64,000 bases of DNA from Gnetum montanum (GCA_015680685.1 MNCI01023285.1:5260-69259); one strand, 5' to 3'; shown: positions 11,301 to 26,300, counted from the first letter of the stretch. Numbers and translations are program-made. The notes: a model not told the origin generated them from the sequence alone.

Positions 11301-14300
11301 TTGGAGTGATAGTAAGGTGCCTGTTTCTCAAGTTGTAAGACTAGGCACAGCCATTTGAAAGAGGTTAGGCTTATGGTCATTCACCAACCCTCTTAAGACC
11401 CCACATTGGTAGGATGAGTATTGAGCCTGTGGGTGATGATCCTTTAAATATGATTTGAAGTAAAATTATCAACGTAAAATTAGAGTGGTCTTGTTTTCTT
11501 AAAGATCAACCAAGAGATATGACCAAAGTTTCATTGCATAAGCTATAAAAAGCAATGGTATGGATAACTCACCAAAAAAAAAAAAAAAGAATAATCATGT
11601 CAAGGTACCGATCCATTCCTAACCAATCCATTCTTAACCTTGAAAATAGAAATTATAATCTTGTAAGCTTGAAAACATATGTAGTCAAGTTCAAATTTAT
11701 ATTTCACAATTTGTTTCCAAGGTTTTACAGCTAGTTACCATACTTTATCTAGATTGCTTTTATCTTTTAAAACTGTTTGGGGACTTTGTTTCCTTCCAAG
11801 GTTCAGTGAACAAATGTTCTAGTGCAGCACTCCAAATTTTGTGAGTATGCTGTGTCCCATCAATCCAAATCTAAGCTGCTCAAGATCTTGTAAAAGGAAT
11901 AGATGTTATAAAATGATGATTTGTAGCTGTTGAAACTTTATTCCAATTGAGGAATCGTAGAGCAGAAGAGTTTCCTTCTAAGAATGAACGACCTCCTTTT
12001 GCCTATTCTTTATTTATTTATTTTTGAGATAAAAGCAATGGTTTTATTTATAGAGTCTGCTATTTCTTTTTATTTATTTTTTATGCTAACAGATTTTGTT
12101 GTTTTGGTATAGATTATGGATCCTAAGATGGATGCAGGCATCACATCGAGTGGGTTTAATTCTTTGGAAGAAGCTATTCAAAATGGTTTAGCTCCAACTA
12201 ATTTGAGCATTCTTCAAACAATAGATGTTTTGGACCATCTTCTTTCTTGTGAGGTATCTTGAGGCTTTCTATATCATGGTTAATTTTTGTTTGTCTGTTT
12301 GTTTGTTTTTCTAAATTTATTTTGGACAGATGTGAAATGTTTCTATTAATTTTAAAATTTTTGATTATCTTTGAAAAACTTTTATCCTGTTTCCATGATT
12401 TGATATGTTTTTCTGAATCAGGCAACTTGGCATAAGGGACATACCTTAGCACAAACTGTGTTCTCATGCATGTACCTTTTGTATTTCGAAAGGGCAGAGC
12501 CAAATATCATTCTCCACACTTACTGTAGATCAGTTCGAACAATATGCAATTTGCTTAGATCAGCTGTTTCTCAGGCTCGCACACATGAAGTATGTTTTTT
12601 ATTATCCTTTTCTGAACAAAAGGTGGAAGATATCAAAATTGTATTCTGTTCAGCACTGGATTATTGTTATTTGATCTTCATATATTAATAGGATGTGTAC
12701 CCGTTACCACATTGTTGGACTTTAAAATAATAAAAGGAACCATTTTTATATAAATGCTATAAGCTAGGAGGCAAATACATGTCATAGTAATGGTGGGGAT
12801 AAATCTTACATCCAGATTAGGCTTACGTCAGATTATCTGTTGTGTGCAGGTTTATGATGCCGTAGTGAAGGTGGATATTATCGTATTCATAGTTATCTCA
12901 TGCATTAGTCTTTGTTTCAGTCCATAATTCTGCAATGTGTATCATTTTTTCATTCCAGAGATTTCAGATTTCAGATCACCTGGTATTGCAACTCAGAATT
13001 GCCTAGAATCATGATATTGAAAAGCATAAACCACTATTAGAATTTTAACAATTTCCACAGACATGCTATTCCATGGATAAAACATAACAAAATCATAAGG
13101 AAGATTGAAGAACATAAAATACAGAATATCAACTCAAAATTCATAGATTCATACGTTGAAAGTTTAAAGTTTACACCATTAGCAAAGATTTAAGTCACAT
13201 TTTTTATTTTCCTTTTCCTCCCCTGTTTTGAAGTTTGGTTCTTGGCCTTTGCCTAGATTCTTCTTCATCCTATGCTATAATCCTGTCAATAGCATCAATA
13301 ATATCACTATCAATATGATATTGACTAGCAGCGTCCCTAACACCGATGATATGACATCAGGGAGTTGTAAGGCCGTGGGTCTCAGATGGAGCCTGCTAGC
13401 TATCAGAGATTCAGAAATTAAATCCATAAATCTTGCAATGCTGGTGTTTATCATCCAACAAGTACACTAGTGCATCAAGTTCATGTTTTTATCATCATCC
13501 TTAAGGCAAGGTACTCTCCATTTTATCCTCATGTTGTAGTATACTTAAGATCAATTTGTCTAATCTTTTCATTGTTAGCCTTGTGTATGTCCTTGACAAA
13601 ATATACTAAAATGCACTCCAATTCCTTTTACAACCGGAAGCTCTACAATGCTGATGAAAAAAAATTGATTATAAAAATTCAAAATTTGAAATCAGCCTAC
13701 TTGCAGATAATGTCCAACTTTTCTTTCCTTTTAAGGGTCTTGTTGAAGCCATCGTCACCTACAAACATCCAAACCTGATCCAAAGTTATTTCTTCTTCCC
13801 ATACATTAGGAACTGGTTTTTCTAAGGTAGCAGGGAAACTAGTTCGATTTCTGAAGCAGATGCAGAGAGAACTCCCTCTTTAGCACAGACCAAATTTAAA
13901 TTCAAATGATGGCCAACTGCATGCAATGGTTTATGGAGTTGCTGGTTCCATTTTGTCTCGATGATATTTCAAACTGATTTGATACTTATCATGTTTATTA
14001 AAAGCAGCAATGATCTCTTTAGCAACATCCACTGTCTTGCAGCCTTTTGCCATTGGACAATTGTCTCCATCAGCAATTCACAAAACATGGACAAGACGCT
14101 GAACAACGTAGAAGCAAATTGAAAGAGAGCATCGAAGTAAGAATTAAAATTTAACAGGCAAGAAACTAAGAATTTAAAAGAAGAATGAAACCAAAAGCTA
14201 AAATGTTAAATATGAAAGCTGACATTAACAAATAAAGAATAAAAAATTTACATTCCTTACTAGCTTCTACAGCTTTCACTGAAAATGCATTGTTAAAGAC

Positions 14301-17300
14301 ACAGTTATAGATCCCTTTGCCTTTAATCAAAGAGCGATATTGCTCACAATCATCTCCCCACAGCCGTTCACTTGATCCAAATGTCTGCATTAAAGGTAAC
14401 CTTTTGTCCTCCAAGATCTTGAAGGCAAGGACGTGTATGCAAAGCAAGTAATAGCTGGTCTATCAACATCTTTGCTATTTGACATCACCACAATTTGGAC
14501 AGGGTTAACACCCATCCAATGGGCTGTGATCCATTCTCTGATCTGTTTTATAAACTATGCCTAGTACCAGAAGACACAAAACATCCCAGAAGGGTTTGCA
14601 CATACTTCTGCTCCACTTCGTTGTACACCTGTTGATAGAACTGCACAACTGGAGCTTGTCTGCTCCATTGTCACTGCCTAGTGTGTTGCCCTGCCTTCGC
14701 TCTTGCCTTTCTTAACTTTTTATCTTTGAATGGGATATTTTATGTAAGTTTTAGCAGCATGGAAGTTGTTTGTTATTTGTTATTTCTTCTTTTTTAAAAG
14801 CCGATAAATATTTGTGAAATTGGTGGGCACTCTATGTATGTTATGTGTATTATGATTTTTAATCCACGGATTTGAAGATATTTATTTTTCTTTAAATAGG
14901 AAGAGGATTTTTTCACAATGGCATTTGGGCTGCCATTGAGAGCTGAGGGAGATGAAAAGCTACTTTCTGTTTTGAATGCAGTTGAGGAAACCATATCTCG
15001 CCAGTTGCGTGCTTCTAAGCACGCTCTGATGAAAAAGACAGTGGCAGAAGGTAGAACCACATTTAATCTGTATGTATAAAAATTTGTCTAATCTTTATAT
15101 CATGATGTTGACAATGTTAATTATTGCTAACAGTTATAGAAACTCTCGGTCACAGATGTCTGTTCTAAGATAATTTTTATTGGTATTTACTATTTCTGTA
15201 ATGTTACCATTATACTTCAAAAGGGTAAAAAAGTTTGTTGGGGTGGCATTTAATCTGAATTTTGAAATAAAAAATATGTTGTTTTATAGTTTGTAAGTTC
15301 TTACTGTTGTGTTTTTGTTTTTGCTGATGTAGTATTAGATAGCTAACAATCATTTGGTGTTCTGGTTTGTGAATATTATGTAGATTACGAGCCTTTGCAG
15401 CCAGATCCCAACCTTGAGGAGGGTTATTGTAAAGCAGTTCTTTCTCGCTTGCGTTTTCATAAGGTCCGGACTTTTCCCCCTTTTCACTAAAAGCATTCTT
15501 TTCCCCCTTTTCATAAGTTTGGAATTGATGTTCAGTTGTACTATATGAAGAAAATCAGCACACGTAGTATGATATTGTATTTTCACGCCCATATGTTATA
15601 CAGAAAATCATAGAATAAAAACATTTTATGGGTTTCTGAAGGAGTTGAATGGCAAGAACACATTACAGGTAGAGCACATGTGATGACAATGTAAACTAAC
15701 TAAACTCAACAATTTCCAATAAACTGTAGATGGCCTATTCTATCATCATTCAGTTGTTGTGAAGGGAAATCGTTTCCTAAAAGGAAAAGAGAAGTAAATT
15801 CTGGTTATACAAAGTAAATCTTTACTCAATTGGAAGTTCAAGTTCCAGTCAAGTGGGAAGACCTAGATTAGGAAGGAACCCTTGGCGGGGGGTGTTGGGG
15901 TGGTGGGGGTGTTTTTTGGACCCTATAAATTTGATTAATAATAAGAAAGAACAAGATTGCATCATTTTATGAATCTTTCCATCTTGCAAGAGATTGAATA
16001 AGTTGTTTCACCTCAAATTGCACTTTTAAGCATGTTTATGAATAAAGGAAAGTATAAGGTATAAAGCATAAATTTGTAAGATACCAAAATGGTTAAGTTT
16101 CTTCAGTAGAGGTATCCACTAAATGTGAAATTGTTGGTTATTGTACTGATGCATATCTTGCAGAGAAAGGTTTTGACTCTTGATCATTTCATAGGAGTTA
16201 GAGAATTTTGGCTTTTTTGAGTCAATCATAAGGAAATCTTTGTAATTTTCCTTGTAGTCTAGGATGATGATATCCTCTTGAGAGCAGCAGTTGCATTCTT
16301 TCCTTTATCTTGGCTTGCAGAGAGAATGAATTAGTCATTGTCCATTGTTTGAGCTGTAAAAGTTGTACCAACATTAAAACCCTGAGCTAGAGAAAATTTC
16401 ATGAGTTTTTCCTCAAAATTTTAAAGCTATTTTGTGCGTTACAAAGTTGGGCATTGATACTAACTTGATCTTTAGAAGAACAATAGTTGCAAGCGATAAG
16501 CAAGGTGTAGTAGACAATTGGCTGTAGATATTTTATTCATCCTACCATCAAGGAGAGTGTATTTTTCTTGTTTAAATGGATTATCGTTACAAAATATAAT
16601 TGATAAATGCTGAGAGGGGTGAATATAGTTTCATCTCTGATAATGATTCTCAGGGGATGTACTATCTTGTACGTAGACCTTTCAAATATTGAAGGAAGAT
16701 TTGGATGTTTAGCAAAAGAAAGAACACGTGTTGAACCTAAAAAATTTCATTAACAATAATAAAAAATAAGATCACATCATTTATTGAACCTCTCTAACTC
16801 TGAACAGATTGAGGAATGTAATTCACCTCAAAATGCAGCTTCTTAGCATGACTATTGAATAAGTAAAGTAAAATATGATGTCTTGAAACGTAGAAAAGTT
16901 TATCCTTCTTTAGCAGAGGCACCTTCCATTAAAATATCCAAAATATTGCATTGATCTGATGTAAAAAGGTTAATCATAATTATCCTTGGTCTCTTCAGTT
17001 ACTTTAGGATATTGTAGAATTGGGCATTGATTAAACATGTGGCCTTTGTAATGGCAATAGTTGCAAGAGTTAGAATATCGGTTGTATATATTTTATTTGT
17101 CTCACCATAAAAAAGTGTATTCTTTCTTTTTTTATAGCATAATGCAGAAGCAAAAATTGTAGTGCGCATTTGTTTTTCCTTTTTTGGGATCAAATGCACA
17201 TCCTCAGATCTGTAGTGACCAGGTCACCAAAGAGATAATTCCATTTACAGAAGAATAAACAAAACAATTTATAAACTAATTTCCACATTCCTCTTTTAGA

Positions 17301-20300
17301 GATACAACTCAACAACATTGTCCCAGTCATAATTCCTCCAAAATTTTGTAGCATTTCATCAAAGAGCTAAAGCAGCAACCCACACCAATGTTGGGCTCTG
17401 TGACCTCTATTGGCAGTGCAGCTTTTATGATTTAATTCTTTTGGTTAGAGAAAAGTTTCCCTTTGCATTCAACAACGTTGCTGCTTTATCTATTCTTTCA
17501 GGATCCAATGTTTTTTTATCCATATGTTTGTACAACCTAATGCAGATATAAAACTGTGTAGTTCTCATCTACTCCAAATGTATTTTAACATTTTTTTTGT
17601 TGTAGAGGGGGGGAGGTTGGGTGGACGCTGCGGCGGGGGAGGAATTAGACAATATCTGAAGCTACAAGAGTTTGTTGTACAAAGTAATGTAAAATGTAAA
17701 ACTAAAACTTGACTAGTTCTCATGCACCCTAAAATTCTACAACAGACCTAAAGCTACAGAAAACTATGACAAAGCATGTGATCTTCGCTAGAACATGTGA
17801 TGTTTTAACACCAAACATTTGAGTGGATGGAAAGCAATGTGAATAGAGTTGATTGTTAGCAGTAACATAATGGGATTTGACTGCCCGAGTCTTTGAAGCT
17901 CACAAGGTTGAATTGATTGATACCTTGACATGATTAATTTATTTAATTATTATCATTAGCATTGCTTTTTAAAGCCTATGCAATCAAACATTTATAATAT
18001 CTTATGGTTGATCTATTATGATCCCAAGCTAACTCTACTTGTGCTTCAAATCTTAAATTTTCATTAATATGTTTAGTTGGTATATTTATCACACCAGTTC
18101 ACAAGTATTTTCCCCCGAATCATTCCCATGACACTCCAATACATTCGACGAAATATATGGATATTGGATCTTCTTTTTGAAATCAATTTCCAGCTTTGGA
18201 ATGATTACGTATGTGGTGTTAATGGTGCAACATAGGTTCTGTATTTTCCCAATTAATTTGATCGCCAGCCTTACTGTCAAATTTGAAGGCCACACCATGA
18301 GATTGTCTAATTTGAATGCCACACGGGGAGATTGTTGATGAACAACTGAATGTACAATTTTTGGATCTCAGAGAGCTTGATGTAGTTGTGTATAATTCTT
18401 GAAAAAAAACTAGCTTGTTCTGGTGCCGCCAAGTTAGTGAGAATTTTGTTTAGCTGTAGTCCTTTGCGTCAGTATTTGTTGAAAGAAGAGAGATTTAAGT
18501 ACACTGCATTCATATAGTCTCGTCAGTCTCTGGAGCATGAAAATCATGTTAATTATGTCTCTACTCGATGGGGTCATGATTGTTTTTAAAGAATGCAGGA
18601 GGCTATGAAATACCACCGAGCATTTTATGGTACATGTTTCATTTCATCTTCCATTGGTCTATTTCCTACAGTAAAAGACAAACTGGCGGCAACCTGCTGG
18701 TAATGAACTTGGCTGTCTTCAGTTTTGTCTTTTATGATAGCCTATCGATTTAAGACTAGATTTTTATAAAAGATGGTTACAATTCCTGCAACAATGAGGT
18801 GTGAACTTAGTGGTAAGAGTCTTGGTTTGGTAACCCTAGGTTATAGGTTCGATCCATTGGGCAGCACTGAGTTATAAATTTTTAAAAAATAAAAATTTTT
18901 GTAAAAGGAATTCTGAAACTGGTCTGATAGATCCAAGGGCTCTCAAGGATTCAAGTAAAAATCTCAGTTTCAGTTTCAGTAGTTGGATTCAGGTCATAGT
19001 AGGCATCATCATAAAATAGTCATAGTCAGTTTGCTGACAAAATAGTTGGCAAAATAGTTGGAGAAGATACTAAACAGTTAATCCAAGTAGAAAAAAGAAA
19101 TGGGTACTATGTTTCATTTTCTATAAAATGAAAAATATAGTATATCTTATAAGCAGATATCTCCAAAATGGACTCTTAATCATGAAGGCAAAAAACATAA
19201 AGCAAAGAAATTACTTGTCATTTCAATCAAGCAAATGAACTGCCAATGACCTTTATTAAGCAATAAACTGTTTTTTCACTGTTTAGATGTTCATAAATAA
19301 GTAAGAAGCTAAGACAGGAGGGCATCATGGTTGATTATAATCTATAGCTATGTAACATGAATGATCAACTTACTGAAGAGAAATAGCATACATTGATCAT
19401 CCTCCGATCCAGAAGATCAAGTTGCAAATTCATTGGTGATTGTAAATGGCAAGTAGCAAATGTCATTGGCGATTGTAAGTATTATAAAATAAATCTCATC
19501 AAAATTACAATGAAACATGAGTGAAGTTAAACCTATAGATAATTACCTATAGTTAATATGTAGGCTACAATAATAGCCTTTCCTGAAGGCTTAAGAATAA
19601 CATTATGTGTCATTGAAACCTAAACATGCATCATGGTAATCCTTAATATTTATTAAAAAGAATTATGTAATTGAATTGCAACTGGATGAGACTCCACTAT
19701 CAATGCATATATTTGATAGAAATGTGAATGCTAAGGTGGATGTTGGGTGTGACTAGGAAAGATCAAATTAACAATTTTTATTTAGAGAAGTTTGGGAGTT
19801 GCACCCATAGATGAAAAGATTAATGAACATTGTCATGGATGGTTTGTTTGTGTGCTAAGAATACTAGAGAATGCATCTGTTAGAAGAAGTTGCTTGATTA
19901 AAGCCAAGGGGAACAACAAAGAGGGAGACCTAAATGTACATGGTTTGCAAGTATAAAGAAAGACATCCAAGATTTGGGGATTAATATTTTGCTTTTAATA
20001 GAAGTGAATAGTGGAAATATAGTTGACCCCATGTTGTTGGGATAAGGCTAGGATGATGAAGATGACTAGACTCCACTACCAAATAGCATAATAATAGTAC
20101 AACAAGGTGTTAGCCTAGTGGTAAGTTTTTTTACCTGCAAGTTCTAGGTCACAGGTTTAATTCTAGTTGGCAGTGCTAAATTATGAAAAAAATTTGGGAA
20201 AAAGAAATTTCTAAAGTTGATGTGGTCTGATAGATCTAGAAGGTCTTAGTGGATGTAATTAAATATGTTTAGTTTCCATTTCATAATAATAGAATCTAGA

Positions 20301-23300
20301 ATAATAAGCATATTGCAGATTTATGTGAAGGTAGAAAAAATACAGTATTAGACTTGCTTTGGTGCAATACAGACACATAGATGGTTGGCTACATAATTTT
20401 GTTTTTATTCTTCTTACTGTGGTTATCACTAATTAAAAAGTCTGCAAAAAATTATGATAAATATATGGCATTTTCAGCAAGAAAAACTTTTCATTACTTT
20501 AAATATTTTTTCAGCAAAATTTTCCAAGAAGTATTGCAATTGACCTTTTTAAAAAACTCACAATATGTTACCAAATGTTTTGAATAATTCTGACACAGTT
20601 CTAAGAGAAAGTTCATTTTAAACTTTTAGACCAACCTAATAAATTTATAGAAGTATGAATGGATTATATTGTTTTCATATGCTATATTTCTTTCTTTCCA
20701 TTTTTTTTAATTTGAGGAATATATTGTTTTGATATGCTATTTTTCTTTCTTTCTTTTTTTAATTTGAGGAAAGGGTTGGGTGAATTATATTACATAAGGA
20801 AAATCACAAACAAATTTACAAGTGATGAGGGAAACCCCGAAGCTGCAGAGAAACCAAAACACAAAATTAGGGGAGAAAACTTCCTAGGTACATCTCCACA
20901 CATAAACATGAAAGGAACACAACCATTTTACCACAAACATGGCCCCTAGTGTGCAAGCAGTAAGTTTGACCCCAAAATTCAAGAAGCCACAAACCCAAAC
21001 ACATAGACCATGGCAAAACCAACAAAACCTATGCATCATATTGGAAAAGGAAGCTTCATGCCAGGTCAACGTGGCCTCTCCTGCATGTGGACCATGTCAA
21101 CAAGATCCCTATCAGATATAGAGGCAAGGAAGCCAACATTCTATTGAAATTTTTTATATTCTTCTTCCATTTGATCCTGGATCTTTTTCCTTAGGTGTCT
21201 GGTTTTATTAGGGTGAAGCCTGCACAAGGTCTATGAAATGTACTTGTGTAGATCCTTTAAAGGCATTTCTATGTTGATTCCCATAACCTCATATGGACAT
21301 CTGCCCATCTGGAAACAGTGCCTAGCATTAGATTCATCTGACTTCTTGTGATGAGCTGCCATTGCTTCCTATTCGAGGTGATTCCTAATCCACCTCATCA
21401 CTTATTCTTTGTCATATATGCCTCCTGCTTAGTAGCCTCTCTACACAAGTCGTCCCTGATTTGTTCTTGGAGATGTTCTTTTAGCTTGGTCCTTAAAGTT
21501 GCTTCTTGGAGAATGGATCATTTTCGTGCTTCCTATTCCTTTTCTAGGAGCTGATGTTCTTCTTCCTGATGCAATTGCTTTTCTCTATCTTTCCTTTCCA
21601 GCTCTTCTGCTCTTAGTTGGTGCTTAATATTGTTTGCAGCCTCGATCAGATTAGCTGCAAACTTTGCTTCAAGATCTCTTCACATGTCCTCCATGTCCTC
21701 AATGGGATTTGTATCTGTTGGTATCTGTTGGGGGCATACTAAGAGTCCCCCAACAATGTTCTCCCAACATGTCTCTATAGAAGCGATGTCGGAGGATGAA
21801 CTAGCATTAGTAGGAGCCTGTTGCTAAACATAGTCCCTTCAGAAGGACTGCTCATTCCAAGGCTTGAGAGGGGGTTGGATCCTATGAGGCTTGCGCAACC
21901 TTCCAAAGGGCAACAATCAAACTAGAGTAACAACCCTCCTATTTCTCCCTAAGGTAGCAAGAAACAATTTGGGGACGTTAAACATTTTGCCCGACTGAAG
22001 GCATCGGAGGAAAGTGAAGTGCACTCCTTGCAACTTCTACATGTTTCCGGAGTACACGGAGAAATGGTCAACAAGCTCAATAGTTGCTTGTTAGAAAGGT
22101 GGTAGCCGTGGATTTGACACTTGTCTGTGAGATGTTTTGGGGATTGGCCCTTGGTAAAATGGTTCGACATTCTGTAGCCCTTGGCTGGTGGGAAGGAGAA
22201 CTTCCCTTTCATTAGGCAGAGAAAGGTACTCCGCAATTGCCTTCTTAGTTATAATGATGAAGGTACCTTAGAATGTTGTTTTCCCATCCCTCTAGTGGGA
22301 GAAGAAGTTAGTGTCTTGCAATTTAGGATCCCCTTTCAACAAGGGTAGGAGTTCTATCCATCCGAGCAATTGAACAAGAAGCCAGAGTGGTTCATTTTGC
22401 TTCCATTGATTACAATCTGGCTCAAATGTCAGGGTATCCCCTATAGCAGCCATGGCCTCCTGCCATAGGCTAGCAGCACAAAATGTGATTACCCTAGGCG
22501 GGGAAGCAGAGAACTTCTAAACATTTATTCATTTTTGGCCTTTCATAGAGACCAGATTACAACACCGCCAAGGGAATCACCATGGAGAGGCTCCCAACAG
22601 CTCAGACCACAAGCTTGCTGTACTTGTAGGGAAAGGGCAGAAAAAGAAAAGATGTAATTGAGTTTCTAAGATCCTTTCGTACAGAACCCATTGATCATTA
22701 ACCTTAGTGTTGCGTAAACGAAGAAAAGCTTTGGTCAGTGTTGCTTGGTTGTTGAGGAGCCATAGAAACATTTTTATCTTTTCTCGGAGATGCCCTTTTC
22801 AAGTTGAACACCACCCCTATGTCATGTTGTACTTAATTTGCAGGATGTCCTTTGAACATGTGCCCACAGCGAAGGTGGATCGCTGCAGAGTACAGAGCTG
22901 CTTCTAAATGTTCTGCCAGAAATTTGAATCATCATTAGAAGACTTCCATAGTGTATATTTCCTCCTTATGATGGCAATGTCATGATTTTGGGCAATGCCC
23001 AACTTTGTCTTTGTTGTTTTCCCAAGCTTTCTAGAGACACATAGTTAAAGTTTTTATGTTTTGAGTCTATGTATTAAAGGCTAGAAAGGCAAGTGATGTA
23101 GAAGAAATAGCTAGAAAAGCGTAGGAAAAGCAAAGTAGGAGGAAATACCCCAAAAGAAAAAGAAGGGATCAATAGAGGATTCATGAGGAGCATGCCAAAT
23201 TTGGCAAAGTTCTTCCCCTTCGCAAGCTATAAATAGAGGCCAAGGGCCTCTCTTGTAAAACAATGGTGCATTTTGAGCAATGAAGTGAGGAGGTCTCTCT

Positions 23301-26300
23301 TCAAGCTTTTCTTCCATCTTTCATGCTTCATCTTCTATCCTTTTGAGTGGGTTCTCTAGTCGATTCCAAGCTCCATGAAGAGCAATGTCTCTCTCATTCC
23401 TGCAGCCATGTTTTCTCATACCCAAGCTTTCCCATGGCAGGCCCCCAATTCCTAATTTCTCACAAATTCTCATCTCTAAATTCTTACATTCTGACAACCA
23501 ACTTTCTCACAATTTTTGCACTCTTAAACCCTCGTTTTCTCAAGCAATTCAGTCCAAGATGGAGGAGCTCAAGCATCCAAGAGATGCTCTATATTTTATG
23601 TTTTTATGTTTATGTTTCATGCATGCATCTTTCTTATGAATATTGTAGTTTGAAGTATTTGCTTATATGCATGCTCGAATGTTTTGGCTTCAAGCCATTG
23701 TAACTATGATGTTAATGCAATGCTTTTTCCTCCAAGAATGTTAGATGTTTATGCATGATGGTTAAGATGAAGATATATGTGTAAGATTGGAGGTTTTTTG
23801 CATGTTTAGGGGCTGCATTTTTATGTAAAGAGTGGCAGCCATGAATGGCCATATTCGCCCTCTAAATTTCTTGTGAATTTTATGGTGCATATCAAGCCCA
23901 AGCCATGTTCATGCTTGAGGCTATTTAGCTCCACAATTCTGAGCACCTATCATGTCTATTACTGGCCGAATTATGTTGTAATTTTGTGTCCAAGCATGGG
24001 CATGTAATGTTTTATGAATGGCCTCTTTGTATTTGAAAGGGCAAACCTTAAAACTATGTTTAAAAACAAGAAAGTGGGCTCCAAATGTATTTAGTAGAAG
24101 CCTCTGATGTTAATGCATAGTCCTTAGCACTTTAAGTGCATATGCATGTTCAATTGTTGGTCAATTTCATCTTAAGATGCTCATGGATGAATATTGCCAA
24201 TTGCTGCTCCTATCTCATATCATGGGACCTATATGTATGTTTCATGCTTAATTCAGCCCATACCACAGCATATATGAGCTCCCTTTTCATAACCAAGCCA
24301 GTTCCATCCATTAACAACTTTAAATCCTTTGTTAATTTCAAGCTATGGCCATGTCACCATGACTCATGGTGTATGCAGTAAAAAATGTCTCTGTTTTAGC
24401 CACCATGACCTCACCACAACTTGTGGTATTGCACCATGAGGTCACCACAAGTTGTGGTCATGACAATCTTAATGCAGGAGTGCAGGGCAATGGTTTCTCA
24501 AGTTTAGAGTCCACCAAGACCTAACTACAACCCGTGGTGAGGCAACCATGACCTGACCACGGCTCATGGTTAGGCAACCATCAGCACACCATGACTTGTG
24601 GTCATGAAAAAGTAGCACAAAAGACAGAGGGCAATCAGCAGCAACAGTAGTAGCCACCTCATCATAACTCCACCACAACTCATGTTGGAGAACCATGAGA
24701 TAGTCATGACTCTTGGTCATTGTTTTCTGCCACATAGACCGTGACCTGACCACAACTTGTGGTCAGGTATCATGAGGGCACCATGACCCGTGGTGCTCAA
24801 CCACAATTGCACCACGACTCATGGTTTATCACCACCAGTCAACCAAGATTTTCAGAAATGGCTGATTTTAGCATCTGGATCTTTGGACCAGTCTCCAATA
24901 GTACTTCCATTGTTCCAACTCTGACAGGTAACCTAGGGAGTATTATTCATATCAGCATCAATGTTAGCAATCCTTTTGATGAGTTTATTATGTTCCAAAT
25001 AATTGAATCCTCAAAGGTCAAAACATCCAACCCTCTAGCATACTTTGGCTTAGTAACAGTTCCCAGCATACAAGGTGGAGTTTGGACTTTACCTTTTCTG
25101 CCTGATCAAATGAATCATTTTAGGATTTGATTAACTTTGTTAATAACTTGTTTTGGTTGGATGGCAACAAAAGTGGTGTATTGAGACATTGCAGATAAAA
25201 ATTGATGAGGCAAGGAGGATTTTTTGTTTGCGTGTCAGAAACCTTGATGTTCAGGGCTGTATTCTAGTTTGAAGTTTCCTAATGAGTTGGGACCAAGCAA
25301 TGTTGTGCTTCTAAGAATAAATGGGGTTTCTGAGATATAAGTCCTCCTGACTCCCTTGTCCAATTCTTAGTAGCAGCTTGCATATTTGCCCTTTCATAAT
25401 CCCTTCAGTTTGCACTAAGTGTGCTGTTGAGTTTGTCTAGTTAATGTTCAGCTTGAGCTCCTTACCCATTTGACCTATCACCTTTTTATAGCCTCCGCTT
25501 GTGGGACAGTCGCCATATTAGTGACAATTGTGTCATCAACATAGTGATTAGCCTTGACCTAAAGCTCCCTAACACCTTTAGACCTGCAATACAAATTCAT
25601 AGTGTCCATGGCAAAAATAAAAAGGTAAGGCAATAGAGGGTCCCCCTGCCTCAGACCATGTTGGGGGAGGAAAAAGTATATAATTTCCCATTAATGTCTA
25701 ATGTATAAGCTCCTGTCCGTTGCATGTGTAAGCATAAGTTAACAAATCAAGGATGAAAACCTTTTCTTACCATGATTTCCTTTCAAGTGCAGTTATTGAG
25801 ATATGCCAATTTACTAGGATGGAGGAACTCATCTAGACCTGATCAATCCTAGATAGCATGCGATCTGTTCCCTTCCTTCAGTTACTTCCCATAAATTAAC
25901 AGCTTTGAATATCCATACCCACCATGTTGAACTCATTCAAAAACTTCAAATATTCTTGACTCCTTTGTGGTTCTTGGTACTCTCACCCAGATTTCTCCTA
26001 GTCATACTATCTTTGATTAAATTCCCCAACAATGACCTAGGCATTATGATTCGGGACCTTGACAGCAACTTGATGGAGCTAATGGAGGTGATCAACCCAT
26101 AGCTGTGGCCCATAGAAATTCATAAGCCAAATATTTTGTGCAGGAAGGAACACTGTAATGCTCTAGGTGGAAGAATACACAAGTTCAGCTTGCATTTTTG
26201 CAAGTGTTGTGAGCCCTTTGGCCTGGCCACGATTGTCAACAAAAAAGGTGTTCTACTGTTGCCATTGCAGGATTCCTCTCTACCGTGGTTGCAGCTTAGT

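Larger units (their letters stand above)
9168..12112 (+). other. NAA35 intron 2 with SINE-like repeats
   Basis: A 2.95-kb intron. It carries a G-rich stretch with repeated GGGACAT/ATGTCCC words near 9650-9730 and related CATCCCTGA words near 10060-10095. It also has SINE-like repeats at 10110-10280 (-), 10775-10840 (-) and 11285-11455 (+). A 12-15 base A-run lies near 11574. The rest is unremarkable AT-rich sequence. Confidence 0.8.

Noticed and set aside
18803-18860. Possible tRNA gene from good A and B boxes
   Set aside because: No acceptor stem or cloverleaf can be formed, and several copies share a non-tRNA 3' tail, so it is a SINE-like repeat.
21949-22236. 95-codon minus-strand open frame
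   Set aside because: It lies downstream of the LINE zf-RVT region and may be LINE tail, but no motif supports a separate gene.
24469-24753. 94-codon open frame on the minus strand
   Set aside because: It is a translation of the palindromic repeat cluster (recurring CATGAC/GTGGT words) and has no independent coding signal.
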